Origin: Verrucomicrobiales bacterium
GTDB taxonomy: Bacteria; Verrucomicrobiota; Verrucomicrobiia; Verrucomicrobiales; DEV007
DNA: 36,762 nucleotides
Reading direction: 5' to 3'
NCBI GenBank assembly: GCA_014239335.1
Contig: JAAZZC010000168.1
Coordinates: 1-36,762, forward strand
Position 1 is the stretch's first letter. Every line of letters starts with the position of its first letter. Below are positions 28,801 to 36,762 of this stretch, piece by piece. A program made the position numbers and the translations under genes. Below the pieces are notes generated by a model, which saw nothing but the letters and a program-made list of their open reading frames with translations, had not been told where the DNA came from and ran no database searches.

Positions 28801-31022
28801 GATTCGTTGCTTACCTGAATGGAATAATAATTGCATCTTCGCAAGCGCCTGAAAATCTTACCTGGAATTCATCAGCCACTCAAACTCATGATGATGGGTC
28901 GGCCACTCTATTTCAAAAATTCGACACCAGTAATTATATCAATCAGCTCAAATCGGGGCAAAACCTAATCGCCATTCATGCACTCAATGAAAGCACCTCA
29001 AGTAGTGACTTCCTTAATCAAGTTAAACTGATCACTGGATTTGACGAAGACGCTGGGGACGGAGGCACTAACGGCTTCAAGTATACTGGACCGATCACTC
29101 TCCAAAAGACAGCACGACTCTTTGCTAGAGTCTTTGACAGTGATGGTGGAAATTCTACCAGTTCAGGCCGGACCCCAGTAGGCACTGGTTGGAGTGCACC
29201 TCTAAAAGTCGAATATTTAGTCAATGAGGATCCAGCCTCAGCGTCTAATCTTGTGATTACAGAAATTATGTATGACCCCTATGATTTCGCAGGCCCAAAA
29301 ACAAACAATAGTGATTTCGAATGGATTGAACTGCAAAACACTTCATCAAATCCCATATCCCTTACCGATGTAAATTTTAATAACGGTATCGAATTCACTT
29401 TCCCTGGATTAACTCTCGAACCCAAAAAAAATACAGTCATCGTCGGGAATCTTAAGGAATTTGAAAAAGTTTATGGCACTAACAGAAACTATTCAATAGC
29501 AGGAGAATTCTCTGGAGCACTTAATAACGGAGGCGAGGACATACAACTGATCACGGGAAGCGGAGAAATCATCCAGACAATTTCGTATCCAGACAACATT
29601 GCAAATGAAGGGTATTCACTTGTCCTAGGAATAGATGGATGGCGCCAAAGCAGGGCCCTTCTTGGTTCTCCAGGCATCAATGAACCAACCAAATTTGATT
29701 TACCAAATATTTTCATTAACGAAGTACTAAGTAATTCAGTGCCGCCTCAAGTAGACACGATAGAATTATACAATCCTAATCCTTTTCCAGTTAACATCTC
29801 AGAGTGGCTACTCACTGACGACCTTCGGGATCAGCTTAAATTTAAGATACCTGATGACGTTCAATTGCCCGAAAAGGGTTACGCTATTTTCACTGAAAAT
29901 GATTTAGAAAATTTTGCATTGGACTCGTTCGGAGAAGAGATATTTCTAATTGCAAACAATTCAAACAATCAAAGACTAGGTTACGTCAACGGATTCAAAT
30001 TTGGAGACTCCGCGTCTGGATTCTCTCTGGGAAGGCACGTGACTTCTGATGGAAAGATCCGCTACGAACCGATGTCGACCCAGACATTTGGATCTGCAAA
30101 TTCCGATCCTATATCAGGTCCTCTGATAATTACTGAATTAATGTATCACCCTGAAAATAATAATACAGAATACATCGAAATTAAGAACATAGGATCCTCA
30201 TCATTTAAACTTCAAGGCACAGAGATTAGCGGGATAGACTATCAGTTTGTTGATCCAGATTCTACTCTGGATCCTGAACATATTCTACTCATCGTTAAAG
30301 GAGAACCTGCCACTTTCCGTAATAATTATAGTGTCCCAGAAAAGGTAGTAATTTATGGCCCCTTCGTTGGTTCCTTAGATAATGGAGGTGAACGAATCAG
30401 AATAAGAATTCCAGAAAAGTCTCCAATAAATGGCCAGCCTGATCTGAAAGTGTCTATTGATATTGCTGAATACTCAGATCGAGACCCTTGGCCAGTTTCT
30501 GCAGATGGCCAAGGAAGCTCATTACATAGGACAAATCCTATCAAGTATGCCGGCGATCCAATGAGCTGGAAAGCTGCGGCCCCTTCCCCAGGAATAATAA
30601 ATAATGATAATTTTGACTGGAGGTTGCTATTTTTTAGTACTGAAGAAATTACCAACAATTTAATATCGGGCCCCCTCGCAGATGCGGATGCGGATGGCAT
30701 TGCAAATATACTTGAGTACCTACTTGGCAGTGATCCAAGAAAACCTAAATCAAGAATATTTAAGAATTTTATGAGGCAAGAACGAACCAATGAAACTGGT
30801 AAATTCGAACTCAAAATTAAGCGTTTAAAAAATATTTCCGGTTACGAAATCATTATTGAAAGTTCTACTGATCTGGTGAATTGGATCGCATCCGATGATC
30901 AACTAATCTTAAAGGAAGAATTAGATAATGGGGACGGGACTGTCACTATAACGTATTCAACATCCGGTTCGTTAACTTCTAGAAAAATCTACTTCCGGAT
31001 AAGAGCTTTTGAATCACCCTGA
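25815..31022 (+). CDS. Giant secreted CotH kinase / lamin-tail domain protein
   Basis: About 1,735 residues from ATG 25815, which gives a good signal peptide ending LISRAFS; a TTG at 25749 adds a second hydrophobic stretch and is less likely. Numbered from that TTG: lamin-tail domain 1 (50-160), a galactose-binding-like module (198-355), a chitobiase C-terminal-like Ig module (395-468), a CotH kinase domain (478-870, with KVRGSSSSGFSKKAFSIE, DYDGVYTFMEKISRDKERVN and the metal-site GPIWDFDRSM). A second chitobiase-like module (885-1157) is interrupted by a second copy of the galactose-binding-like module (943-1098). Lamin-tail domains 2-4 and a C-terminal calcium-type DADADGIANILEYLLGSDP motif follow. 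CotH proteins are atypical secreted protein kinases. The 3' end overlaps the convergent gene by 34 bases. Confidence 0.87.
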   Translation: MNHSPKCYRSIILLCCSILFLISRAFSVPIINEFVALNNSTLYDEDGQSSDWIEIYNPHQDIVDLEGYFLTNDRENLKKWEFPKVSLAVDGYLVVFASGKDRDNGELHTNFKISKSGGYLGLVDPDGKTVVSELSNFPAQYENFSYGIKADGESFSTTLVSEGDACKLLVPTNNIGTTWRSINYNDETWSDATTGIGYERSSGYENLIGAGGDIEGQTYDTNSTAFIRIPFSIDSLKGLSSLTFRMKYDDGFIAYINGTEIASGNKPVSPAWNSDASTDHPDSQAISFVDTDLSTQASEIVQTGNNILAIHAMNGDTRSSDLLALPRLEAQFIIKPDEGAEPKPPELGYFQIPSPGKNNGSDSGLPSGSVLISQPGRGFTGNLTLSLSTKSTQAQIRYTTNGSLPTEASSLYTGGIINLERSTLLRTRSFEDGLTAGPVSEAGYISLSTDAQNFSSNLPVIIMERFSNGGTTAANGKTFTFFAFFEPDPQTGKTRLNGPYSLGTRGGWKVRGSSSSGFSKKAFSIEAWNESNQNKNISPLGFPEESDFILNARSVYDRSLMRNAFIYELSNQVGRYAVRTKFVELFKDDNGGTLSYSNDYDGVYTFMEKISRDKERVNVERLTDNVSEEPEITGGYILKVDRLDPGDSGLRAGGQTLGWVYPKEDDVSSDQSNWVREYINEMSSALSTDKFGDYINTLSWVDHHLLNVLTLNADALRLSTFFHKKRNEKIEYGPIWDFDRSMESTDGRDNNPSTWSGGTSYFTFPWWGSLFDNENFWQVYIDRYFELREGAFATSNVHSIIDNMATELNEAQARNFQRWSDQPRFGSYQGEINHLKDWLGTRLDWMDRQFAPRPTTNKTAGSYPPGTRITLNANLVGNQNIYYTLDGSDPRPPDQSEPLNGTTIIDEDIAVRAFVPNSNISASWYRDLNFNDSSWIQGTNGVGYERSNGYDPYINIDVDDEISGRTSCYIRVKFNLTQTDIEKWNYMILQMRYDDGFVAYLNGIIIASSQAPENLTWNSSATQTHDDGSATLFQKFDTSNYINQLKSGQNLIAIHALNESTSSSDFLNQVKLITGFDEDAGDGGTNGFKYTGPITLQKTARLFARVFDSDGGNSTSSGRTPVGTGWSAPLKVEYLVNEDPASASNLVITEIMYDPYDFAGPKTNNSDFEWIELQNTSSNPISLTDVNFNNGIEFTFPGLTLEPKKNTVIVGNLKEFEKVYGTNRNYSIAGEFSGALNNGGEDIQLITGSGEIIQTISYPDNIANEGYSLVLGIDGWRQSRALLGSPGINEPTKFDLPNIFINEVLSNSVPPQVDTIELYNPNPFPVNISEWLLTDDLRDQLKFKIPDDVQLPEKGYAIFTENDLENFALDSFGEEIFLIANNSNNQRLGYVNGFKFGDSASGFSLGRHVTSDGKIRYEPMSTQTFGSANSDPISGPLIITELMYHPENNNTEYIEIKNIGSSSFKLQGTEISGIDYQFVDPDSTLDPEHILLIVKGEPATFRNNYSVPEKVVIYGPFVGSLDNGGERIRIRIPEKSPINGQPDLKVSIDIAEYSDRDPWPVSADGQGSSLHRTNPIKYAGDPMSWKAAAPSPGIINNDNFDWRLLFFSTEEITNNLISGPLADADADGIANILEYLLGSDPRKPKSRIFKNFMRQERTNETGKFELKIKRLKNISGYEIIIESSTDLVNWIASDDQLILKEELDNGDGTVTITYSTSGSLTSRKIYFRIRAFESP

Positions 31023-32929
31023 TGGGACTCCCAAATAGCCAAGAATTCCTTTGCTTCATCTGGATCATTTAAAATAACACCCTCTCCTTTGTATTTTTCT
31101 TTTCGTTGAATACTAAAATCAGCCCATCCATTAGGGTTGAGTTTTTTTTGTAATTCGAGTGCCACTCTTCCCATTGTCATCCGTACATTTAGCTCTACCA
31201 CGTGCCTCAACATCAGTCTTCCATCATTATCACGCCAGACCAAAGCATCGACTCCGACTGGACCGCAATATTCTGGCAACAGCTCCAATATAGCTGATGG
31301 TATCCTTTCGTGATACCAAGAAATAAAATCAGCTTCCTTAAACAAAAATTCTAAAACCTCTGGACTGAGCATCTTACTAAATCTTGGAGCCAATCTTATC
31401 CCTCTGAACTGCCCCCTCGAATCATTAATGAGCTGAGTCATTCCCAGACATTCAATCTCGCCATTTTGTATTTCATACAAAACTGAAAAATCCTCAACTC
31501 TCTGCAATAAGGGTTCAGCGACAATAAATCCATGCAACTGAATCTTCTTCTCAGCCCATACTTGAACCTCTTTAGAAAACGATTCAGCAATCATGTGACC
31601 TTTTCCAGAACAGCCATAAGCAGATTTAAAGAGAATTGTACCTCCTCTCAAAACATCCATTACCTCACTAAGATTTCTGCAAAATCCACCCACCTCATCT
31701 CGAACGCCTAGCTTCTGCTCAAGACTAACACCAATTTCTTTAGACAACCAAGCCTCTGGAATTGGCTTTCTCCATTGCCAAGGCACTCGGTCCGATACCG
31801 CCTGCCCGTAAGGTTTTAAATGATCAGATGCATCTATCGACCAGGCCCATGGCCGTAAACCTCCAAGCTTGCGACCATCAAGTCCATGACGAGGCAATAC
31901 TTCAGGCAATTGAAACCCTATGCTTTGTAGTTTCTCTAAATGCTCAACTGAAGGAACATTGCGGAACAACGCAACATCATCTTTACGGCTCCACGCAAAC
32001 ATCAGAATTTCCAAGTCTTCCTCGATCGCTCTTTCAAATCGATTAGCACGAAAATCGGTCTCATTCACTGAGGCAAGAGAGTACAGTTCCGCATTTGGAT
32101 TGAACCAGTGCACGACAGGAGTCCTTCCCCTAGACTGACCAGAAACCTTCATTTGAGAAATAAATTCCTCATCAAAACCTGCCTCAAGACGTCCCTCTAA
32201 ATTAAATGAAACCATCCCCTTTGCTCTGGAAGGTGATAATGGAAATTGTAAAGAACTACTAAATGCTTCCCAATCAGAATGATCTTTCTTTTTCCAATGC
32301 CTTAACCATTTGAGGCCATGACCAACATGATTAATCTCGTCTTGATATATTTTGTCTAATACTGCAGCAGTGCCAGTGTCTCCAATGACTCTAAACTGTT
32401 CAGCATAATATTTTGAATAGTCTAAATTGGCCTGCTCAAAGGTAAGATTCATTCGAACGACAAAATCCATGATCGTATCCATTGAAGAAACGATGCGCCA
32501 GAAATAATCATTTAGTGGTAATTCTCCAAAAGAAATACCACAATCACGCATACGTCTAAAATACATCTGCGTGTGCATCTGCTCTTCTCTCATCGCTTCA
32601 TAAACGCCAGCACGATAATCTTTGGGTGCATTGGGAAATTTCAGCAAAACAAGCGCCATTAATTCAGCTGCCAAAAGTTCATGGTTTGCTAAAAAATGCA
32701 TCATGATGCCGCGGTCCTTTTCATCAGCGATCCGATTAGAGCCAGGGAAATCGGCGCGAATTCCACGATCACCTATAGTCAATGATTTTGGGCGCTCAGG
32801 AAATCGAGGTGTCTTAATAGGTTTACCGCAAAAATTATCTTCAGCTTCGCGAGGACCTAGTAATAATTTATCCTCCAAAGAAGAAGAGAAAAGTATTCGT
32901 TCTGCAACTTCTCTTACATTCTCAGCCAT
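30989..32929 (-). CDS. DUF455 ferritin-like domain fused to ATP-grasp domain
   Basis: A 646-residue two-domain protein. Residues 1-285 match DUF455: a four-helix ferritin-like bundle with ligands Glu84, Glu116 and His119 (ExxH), Glu165, Glu198 and His201 (ExxH), the classic carboxylate-bridged di-metal set. Residues about 290-610 form an ATP-grasp domain: Lys435 and the loop CSGKG (440-444) for nucleotide binding, the adenine-side segment VAEPLLQRVEDFSVLYEI, Asp561 and the Mg-binding HVVELN (Glu579 and Asn581). The expected chemistry is O2-dependent oxidation coupled to ATP-driven amide or peptide bond formation; the substrate is unknown. It begins one base after the methyltransferase stop, so the two are coexpressed. 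Cytoplasmic, with no signal peptide. Confidence 0.82.
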   Translation of the reverse strand: MAENVREVAERILFSSSLEDKLLLGPREAEDNFCGKPIKTPRFPERPKSLTIGDRGIRADFPGSNRIADEKDRGIMMHFLANHELLAAELMALVLLKFPNAPKDYRAGVYEAMREEQMHTQMYFRRMRDCGISFGELPLNDYFWRIVSSMDTIMDFVVRMNLTFEQANLDYSKYYAEQFRVIGDTGTAAVLDKIYQDEINHVGHGLKWLRHWKKKDHSDWEAFSSSLQFPLSPSRAKGMVSFNLEGRLEAGFDEEFISQMKVSGQSRGRTPVVHWFNPNAELYSLASVNETDFRANRFERAIEEDLEILMFAWSRKDDVALFRNVPSVEHLEKLQSIGFQLPEVLPRHGLDGRKLGGLRPWAWSIDASDHLKPYGQAVSDRVPWQWRKPIPEAWLSKEIGVSLEQKLGVRDEVGGFCRNLSEVMDVLRGGTILFKSAYGCSGKGHMIAESFSKEVQVWAEKKIQLHGFIVAEPLLQRVEDFSVLYEIQNGEIECLGMTQLINDSRGQFRGIRLAPRFSKMLSPEVLEFLFKEADFISWYHERIPSAILELLPEYCGPVGVDALVWRDNDGRLMLRHVVELNVRMTMGRVALELQKKLNPNGWADFSIQRKEKYKGEGVILNDPDEAKEFLAIWESHQGDSKALIRK

Positions 32930-32930
32930 A

Positions 32931-33710
32931 TCATATACTCACTGGAACAGCAGAAACCGACATCACGGTATGACCATCCCTCATATCATCATTTTCAAAG
33001 TCTCCAGAAATTCTAACGTGCTGAAATCCTGCACTCTCTAACAATAATTGAATCTCGTATTTCCCATACCACCTTAACCGAGAAAACTTAATCTCCGAGG
33101 ATTCAGTGATCCCATCATTATTGATTAACTCAAATCGATGACGAACTTCCATCAAGTTCTCGCACCTATCTAAATCAACGCAGGAATGACACAAAGCTCG
33201 GTTCTCAGAACCTTCAATTTTTTCATCCTTATCCAACCGCCATACGCCATCTAAAAACTCATGGGAAATTTCGTAAAAGGGAGTAAAAAGGCTCATTACA
33301 AAAAGACCTTCAGGTTCTAGGTGTTTTCGAAAATTCTTTAATGCGGCTAAAGCATCATCTCGCTCATCAAGTAATTGAAAACTCCCACCAGGAATAATAA
33401 TCAAATCAAAATTATTCTTATGATCAAAATTAGTCATGTCCTTCTCAATCAGATCCGCTATGACACCCTCCGCAGAAAGCCTTTTCCTGCATTCGTCAAT
33501 CATGGCACTGGAATTGTCCAACCCTGTTATTTTTATTCCTTGTTGAACAATCGGAATAAGGACACGACCCGTGCCACAACCCACATCCAAGCAATTACCT
33601 CCTCTATTAAGCGCTAAATCAACATAATACCCTATCTCATCAAAATCATCACCACCTCGGAAAAGATCATACAATTCCGCTTCAAGTCCGTTATATTTTT
33701 TAGCTGACAT
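32931..33710 (-). CDS. Class I SAM-dependent methyltransferase
   Basis: A 259-residue soluble methyltransferase. Motif I is NCLDVGCGTGRVLIPI, the acidic residue of motif II is in ITGLDNSSAMIDECRKRL, followed by VIADLIEKDMTNFD and LIIIPGGSFQLL (motif IV position). The C-terminal half is a beta-rich SAM-fold ending with RISGDFENDDMRDGHTVMSV. It resembles the broad small-molecule methyltransferase group (methyltransf_25/11) and lacks any feature naming a substrate. It is the first gene of a two-gene operon: its TGA is separated by a single base from the ATG of the ferritin-like/ATP-grasp gene. It is divergent from metX with a 64-base gap that must hold both promoters. Confidence 0.85.
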   Translation of the reverse strand: MSAKKYNGLEAELYDLFRGGDDFDEIGYYVDLALNRGGNCLDVGCGTGRVLIPIVQQGIKITGLDNSSAMIDECRKRLSAEGVIADLIEKDMTNFDHKNNFDLIIIPGGSFQLLDERDDALAALKNFRKHLEPEGLFVMSLFTPFYEISHEFLDGVWRLDKDEKIEGSENRALCHSCVDLDRCENLMEVRHRFELINNDGITESSEIKFSRLRWYGKYEIQLLLESAGFQHVRISGDFENDDMRDGHTVMSVSAVPVSI

Positions 33711-33774
33711 TCCGCTTATTCGCCCGAAATTCGTTGTTCGTCATTATTAATTTAAAGACTACACTCTTTATTCA

Positions 33775-34935
33775 ATGCCAAATAGCATAGATCAGACAAA
33801 TACACAGTCCTTCACCTTTAATAACGAAGAGGCTCCTTTTGAGCTTAATTGTGGGGAAAAGCTAACTAATTTTACTCTAGCTTATGAGATATATGGGCAA
33901 ATGTCTCAAAATAAAGATAACGTCATTCTTCTCTTTCATGCACTTAGCGCTAGTCAACACGCTGCTGGGTTTACGGAAAATATCGAAGGGCTCTCTATCG
34001 AATGGGACAAAGAATGCCAGACAGGATGGTGGAATGATTTTATTGGATCCGGCAAGGCCCTTGATACAGATAAGTATTGTGTCATTTGTGCCAACTATCT
34101 TGGTGGGTGCTACGGATCAACTGGTCCAAGCTCAATAAATCCTGAAACTGGAAAACCTTTCGGAGGTTCGTTTCCTCGTATCAGCATCAAAGACATCGTC
34201 AAATCACAGGTTGAATTACTTAATCATTTGGAAATAAAACAACTTCACGCAGTGGCAGGGAGCTCATTAGGAGGGCTCATGGCTGTTAGCTTAGCAACAC
34301 AACATCCGGAAAGAGTTAGGACAATCGTAGCTCTGGCCAGTGGAATCAAAACTTCTGTCCTGCAACGAATTCATAACTTGGAACAAATCACTGCGATAGA
34401 ATCTGACAGTAATTTTCTAGGTGGAAATTATTATAGCAACAATTCTCCTGAGGATGGACTTGCCCTTGCCAGAATGATCGGGCACAAGGTCTTTATCTCA
34501 CTAGCGACTCTGGAAAGACGCGCCAGTCAAGAAGTAAAGAAAGAAACTGAAGAATCTTCGTGGTATCAGGTTCAAACTCCAGTCGAGTCATATATGCGTC
34601 ATCAGGGACAAAAATTCGTTAAGCGCTTTGATGCCAACACTTACCTTCGCATTATGGATGCATGGCAAAATTTCAACATATTAGATGAATCAGGGTTCAG
34701 TGATTACTCAACAATGTTTAGTAGATGCAGTCATCAAAAATATCTTATCTTTACTATAAATTCTGATGTTTGTTTCTACCCCGATCAGCAAGAAGAACTC
34801 GTTTCAGCTATAAGCGAAGGCGGCATTAATCCTATGCATATTACAGTGCACTCTGAAAAAGGGCATGATTCATTTCTGTTAGAACCAGATTTATACGCAC
34901 CCCACATCCATTTCGCTTTGGATGAAAGCGATTAA
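33775..34935 (+). CDS. metX: Homoserine O-acyltransferase (MetX)
   Basis: A 386-residue alpha/beta hydrolase of the MetX family, which acylates L-homoserine (acetyl-CoA, or succinyl-CoA in some members) at the entry to methionine biosynthesis. The characteristic segments are LLFHALSASQHAAG, GWWNDFIGSGKALDTDKYCV, NYLGGCYGSTGPSSINPETG and the nucleophile elbow AGSSLGG with Ser164; the acid and His of the triad lie in INSDVCFYPDQQEEL and GHDSFLLEP. The acyl donor cannot be settled from these motifs. It starts with ATG and no Shine-Dalgarno, and converges with ychF after 29 bases; no terminator hairpin is visible in that gap. Confidence 0.93.
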   Translation: MPNSIDQTNTQSFTFNNEEAPFELNCGEKLTNFTLAYEIYGQMSQNKDNVILLFHALSASQHAAGFTENIEGLSIEWDKECQTGWWNDFIGSGKALDTDKYCVICANYLGGCYGSTGPSSINPETGKPFGGSFPRISIKDIVKSQVELLNHLEIKQLHAVAGSSLGGLMAVSLATQHPERVRTIVALASGIKTSVLQRIHNLEQITAIESDSNFLGGNYYSNNSPEDGLALARMIGHKVFISLATLERRASQEVKKETEESSWYQVQTPVESYMRHQGQKFVKRFDANTYLRIMDAWQNFNILDESGFSDYSTMFSRCSHQKYLIFTINSDVCFYPDQQEELVSAISEGGINPMHITVHSEKGHDSFLLEPDLYAPHIHFALDESD

Positions 34936-34964
34936 TGACAGATTTATTAAGTAATTAGAGATTT

Positions 34965-36080
34965 TTAGACGTTAAAACGGAATTCTATAACATCGCCGTC
35001 CTTTACTTCATATTCTTTACCTTCAATACGAAGCTTACCTGCATCACGAGCTGCAGATTTGGATTCGCATTCTACATAATCATCATAATGTAATACCTCC
35101 GCTGCAATGAAACCACGTTCAAAATCGGTATGAATGACTCCTGCCGCTGCAGGGGCCTTTGTTCCATTCCTGATGGTCCAAGCCCTTGTCTCTTTCTCAC
35201 CGGTAGTCAGATATGTACTGAGTCCAAGTAACTTGTATACTGAACGGATCATTGTAGAGAAACCACTGTCAACGACTCCCATGTCAGCTAAAAATTCCTT
35301 GGCTTCCTCAGGCGACACGTCGATAAGCTCCTCCTCAATCCGAGCTGATATTATAATTATTTCTGCACCATGAGTCTCTTCAGCATACTGCTGTACCCTT
35401 GCAACCATTGAGTTGTCTTTTGGAATATTTATAGTATCTGCAAGATCATCTTCAGAAACATTACATGCAAAAATTGTACGCTTCGAAGTGAGTAAAAAGA
35501 ACTCCTTCATTATTTCATAATCATCATCGTTTATGTCTGCAGTTATAGCAGGCTTCCCTTCGTCAAGGTGTGGTAAAATCTTATCAATTACTTCTAGTTC
35601 TTTCTTAGCCTCTTTGTCATTTCCCCTGGATTTTTTTTCGCGTGACACCCTACGCTTCATCAACGATGCATGATCTGCCAAAATAAGTTCAGCGTTAATG
35701 ATTTCAATATCTCTTAGAGGGTCAACCGTTCCTAATTCATGGATAATATCATCATTTTCAAAACAGCGAACGACCTGAACGATGGCATCCGTTTCACGAA
35801 TGTTAGCCAAGAATTTATTGCCTAGACCGGCACCTTCAGAAGCTCCTTGGACCAATCCTGCAATATCGACAAATTCTATCGCAGCTGGAATAACCTTCTC
35901 AGAACCTGACATTTTACTGAGAACCTCCAATCTAGGATCAGGCACAGTAACGACACCGACATTTGGATCGATCGTGCAAAAAGGGTAATTTGCCGCTTCC
36001 GCGTTTCGGTTCCGCGTTAAGGCATTAAATAAGGTTGATTTACCAACATTCGGCATCCCTACTATTCCGGCTTTAAGCAT
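34965..36080 (-). CDS. ychF: YchF/Ola1-type ATPase
   Basis: A 371-residue, full-length member of the universally conserved YchF family. The P-loop is GMPNVGKST (residues 8-16); switch region and G3 are [20 protein letters not shown]. The NKxD motif is replaced by NVSE, as expected for this family, which explains its preference for ATP over GTP. A helical coiled-coil domain with [20 protein letters not shown] is inserted in the G domain, and a TGS domain occupies about 280-370. The protein binds ribosomes and is linked to stress responses. The gene is divergent from the nif3-like gene, 47 bases away. Confidence 0.97.
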   Translation of the reverse strand: MLKAGIVGMPNVGKSTLFNALTRNRNAEAANYPFCTIDPNVGVVTVPDPRLEVLSKMSGSEKVIPAAIEFVDIAGLVQGASEGAGLGNKFLANIRETDAIVQVVRCFENDDIIHELGTVDPLRDIEIINAELILADHASLMKRRVSREKKSRGNDKEAKKELEVIDKILPHLDEGKPAITADINDDDYEIMKEFFLLTSKRTIFACNVSEDDLADTINIPKDNSMVARVQQYAEETHGAEIIIISARIEEELIDVSPEEAKEFLADMGVVDSGFSTMIRSVYKLLGLSTYLTTGEKETRAWTIRNGTKAPAAAGVIHTDFERGFIAAEVLHYDDYVECESKSAARDAGKLRIEGKEYEVKDGDVIEFRFNV

Positions 36081-36127
36081 AGGACGATGAGACTAGACGT
36101 GAAGAGCAGTGTGCGCAAGAGTATCAG

Positions 36128-36762
36128 ATGCACAAGCTGGACAAAATTGTAGCTTATCTAGACCAAGAATTAAAAATTAAGCAGATCCCTGACTATCCAG
36201 GGGCAATCAATGGTCTACAGTTAAGAGGTAAAAAAACTATTAATAAGGTAGGCGCAGCCGTTGACGCCGCTTTGCCAGTAATTGAAGAAGCAGTGAAAGA
36301 AAATGTCGATCTTCTGCTCGTTCATCATGGCCTGTTCTGGGGTGGCGCAGAAAGAATCGATGGGGCCCTCTACAAAAAGATCAAAACAGCAATGGATTCA
36401 GGAATGGCTATTTATTCCTCTCATATCCCACTCGATATTCATAGCAGATTTGGCAATAATGTTTTATTTGCAAAGTCGATTGGACTAACTAAAGGCATTC
36501 CATTTTTGGACTGGCAAGGAATCCATACAGGGCTCCGCTTTAATGTGGAGATGAATCGTTCTACTCTCTTAAAGAAAATAGAAAAGACGTTGCAAAACAA
36601 AATTCACATCGCACCTGGAGGACCCGCAAAGATAAAGAAATTAGGTGTCATCACCGGAGGAGCAGGAACATTTGTTGATGCTGTTGCAAAAGAAGGAATT
36701 GATACATTCATTACCGGAGAAGGCCAGCATCACACTTTCACTATGGCCGAAGAACTTGGAAT
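36128..36762 (+). CDS. Nif3-like dinuclear metal centre protein, 5' fragment
   Basis: The gene starts at ATG 36128 and runs off the end of the window after 211 complete codons, so the C-terminal part is missing. The NIF3/YbgI family is recognised by LDQELKIKQIPDYPGAINGL, LLLVHHGLFWGG (His ligands), SSHIPLDIHSRFGNN (Asp and further ligands) and the later IDTFITGEGQHHTF. These proteins form hexameric toroids with a dinuclear metal site per subunit; GTP cyclohydrolase I type 2 and YbgI-like annotations are common, but the activity is not firmly known. There is no Shine-Dalgarno, and the ATG gives the usual start relative to the family. Confidence 0.92.
   Translation, partial: MHKLDKIVAYLDQELKIKQIPDYPGAINGLQLRGKKTINKVGAAVDAALPVIEEAVKENVDLLLVHHGLFWGGAERIDGALYKKIKTAMDSGMAIYSSHIPLDIHSRFGNNVLFAKSIGLTKGIPFLDWQGIHTGLRFNVEMNRSTLLKKIEKTLQNKIHIAPGGPAKIKKLGVITGGAGTFVDAVAKEGIDTFITGEGQHHTFTMAEELG

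Noticed and set aside
30353..30814. 153-codon minus-strand open frame within the CotH gene
   Set aside because: It is antisense to the lamin-tail and C-terminal region with no motif; shadow of the real gene.
33711..33774. SAM riboswitch before metX
   Set aside because: The 64-base divergent gap is too short and shows no SAM-aptamer-like pairing.
32931..34935. MetX-MetW pair
   Set aside because: A methyltransferase gene next to metX suggests MetW, but it is divergent, longer, and lacks the MetW N-terminal pattern; it belongs with the ferritin-like/ATP-grasp gene.

Overview
The window looks like a chromosomal stretch from a moderately AT-rich, probably marine member of the PVC superphylum, most likely Verrucomicrobiota. 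The evidence is a set of families largely confined to Planctomycetes and Verrucomicrobia (a PVC-type CxxCH cytochrome, DUF1549/DUF1553, DUF1501, DUF1592, DUF1552), a verrucomicrobial-type prepilin, a very large CotH/lamin-tail surface protein and an iduronate-2-sulfatase-like sulfatase, mixed with housekeeping genes (ychF, nif3-like, metX, monomeric icd). Few starts have a clear Shine-Dalgarno sequence; ATGA overlaps and very short gaps are common.

Layout. 1-1127: the 3' end of a SUMF1/FGE-fold gene meets a convergent prepilin gene across a shared hairpin terminator. 1264-5412 (minus): a compact run of LemA, an M48/HtpX-like membrane protease with a long C-terminal extension, a UbiA-type membrane prenyltransferase and a class I methyltransferase. 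5535-6506 (plus): a radical SAM protein of the ArsS type without its usual ArsM neighbour. 6733-7440 (minus): a small Xre regulator plus four-helix membrane protein cassette with a likely self-operator; it looks like an accessory insertion, and a guaA-like tail sequence lies beside it.

7689-14414: a cytochrome-type dehydrogenase (plus) convergent with a DUF1549/DUF1553 gene and a DUF1501 gene (minus). 14562-18136 (minus): monomeric NADP isocitrate dehydrogenase and a MscS-type channel. 18244-24058 (minus): a four-gene unit joining hydroxyproline catabolism (a D-amino-acid/D-hydroxyproline dehydrogenase and a 4-hydroxyproline 2-epimerase) to a DUF1592 and DUF1552 pair; an 18-bp RNA stem lies between the last two genes. 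24246-31022 (plus): a secreted sulfatase followed by a roughly 1,735-residue secreted CotH protein.

30989-33710 (minus): a methyltransferase gene one base upstream of a protein that fuses a DUF455 ferritin-like di-metal domain to an ATP-grasp domain. This is the best candidate for an uncharacterised biosynthetic or modification system in the window. 33775-36762: metX, ychF and the 5' part of a nif3-like gene.

Functional picture: exported polymer-degrading and redox proteins (sulfatase, DUF proteins, cytochromes), amino-acid and imino-acid catabolism, envelope maintenance (LemA/M48, MscS) and at least two small tailoring-enzyme units (UbiA plus methyltransferase; ferritin-like/ATP-grasp plus methyltransferase). 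No tRNA, rRNA, CRISPR array, transposase or integrase was seen.
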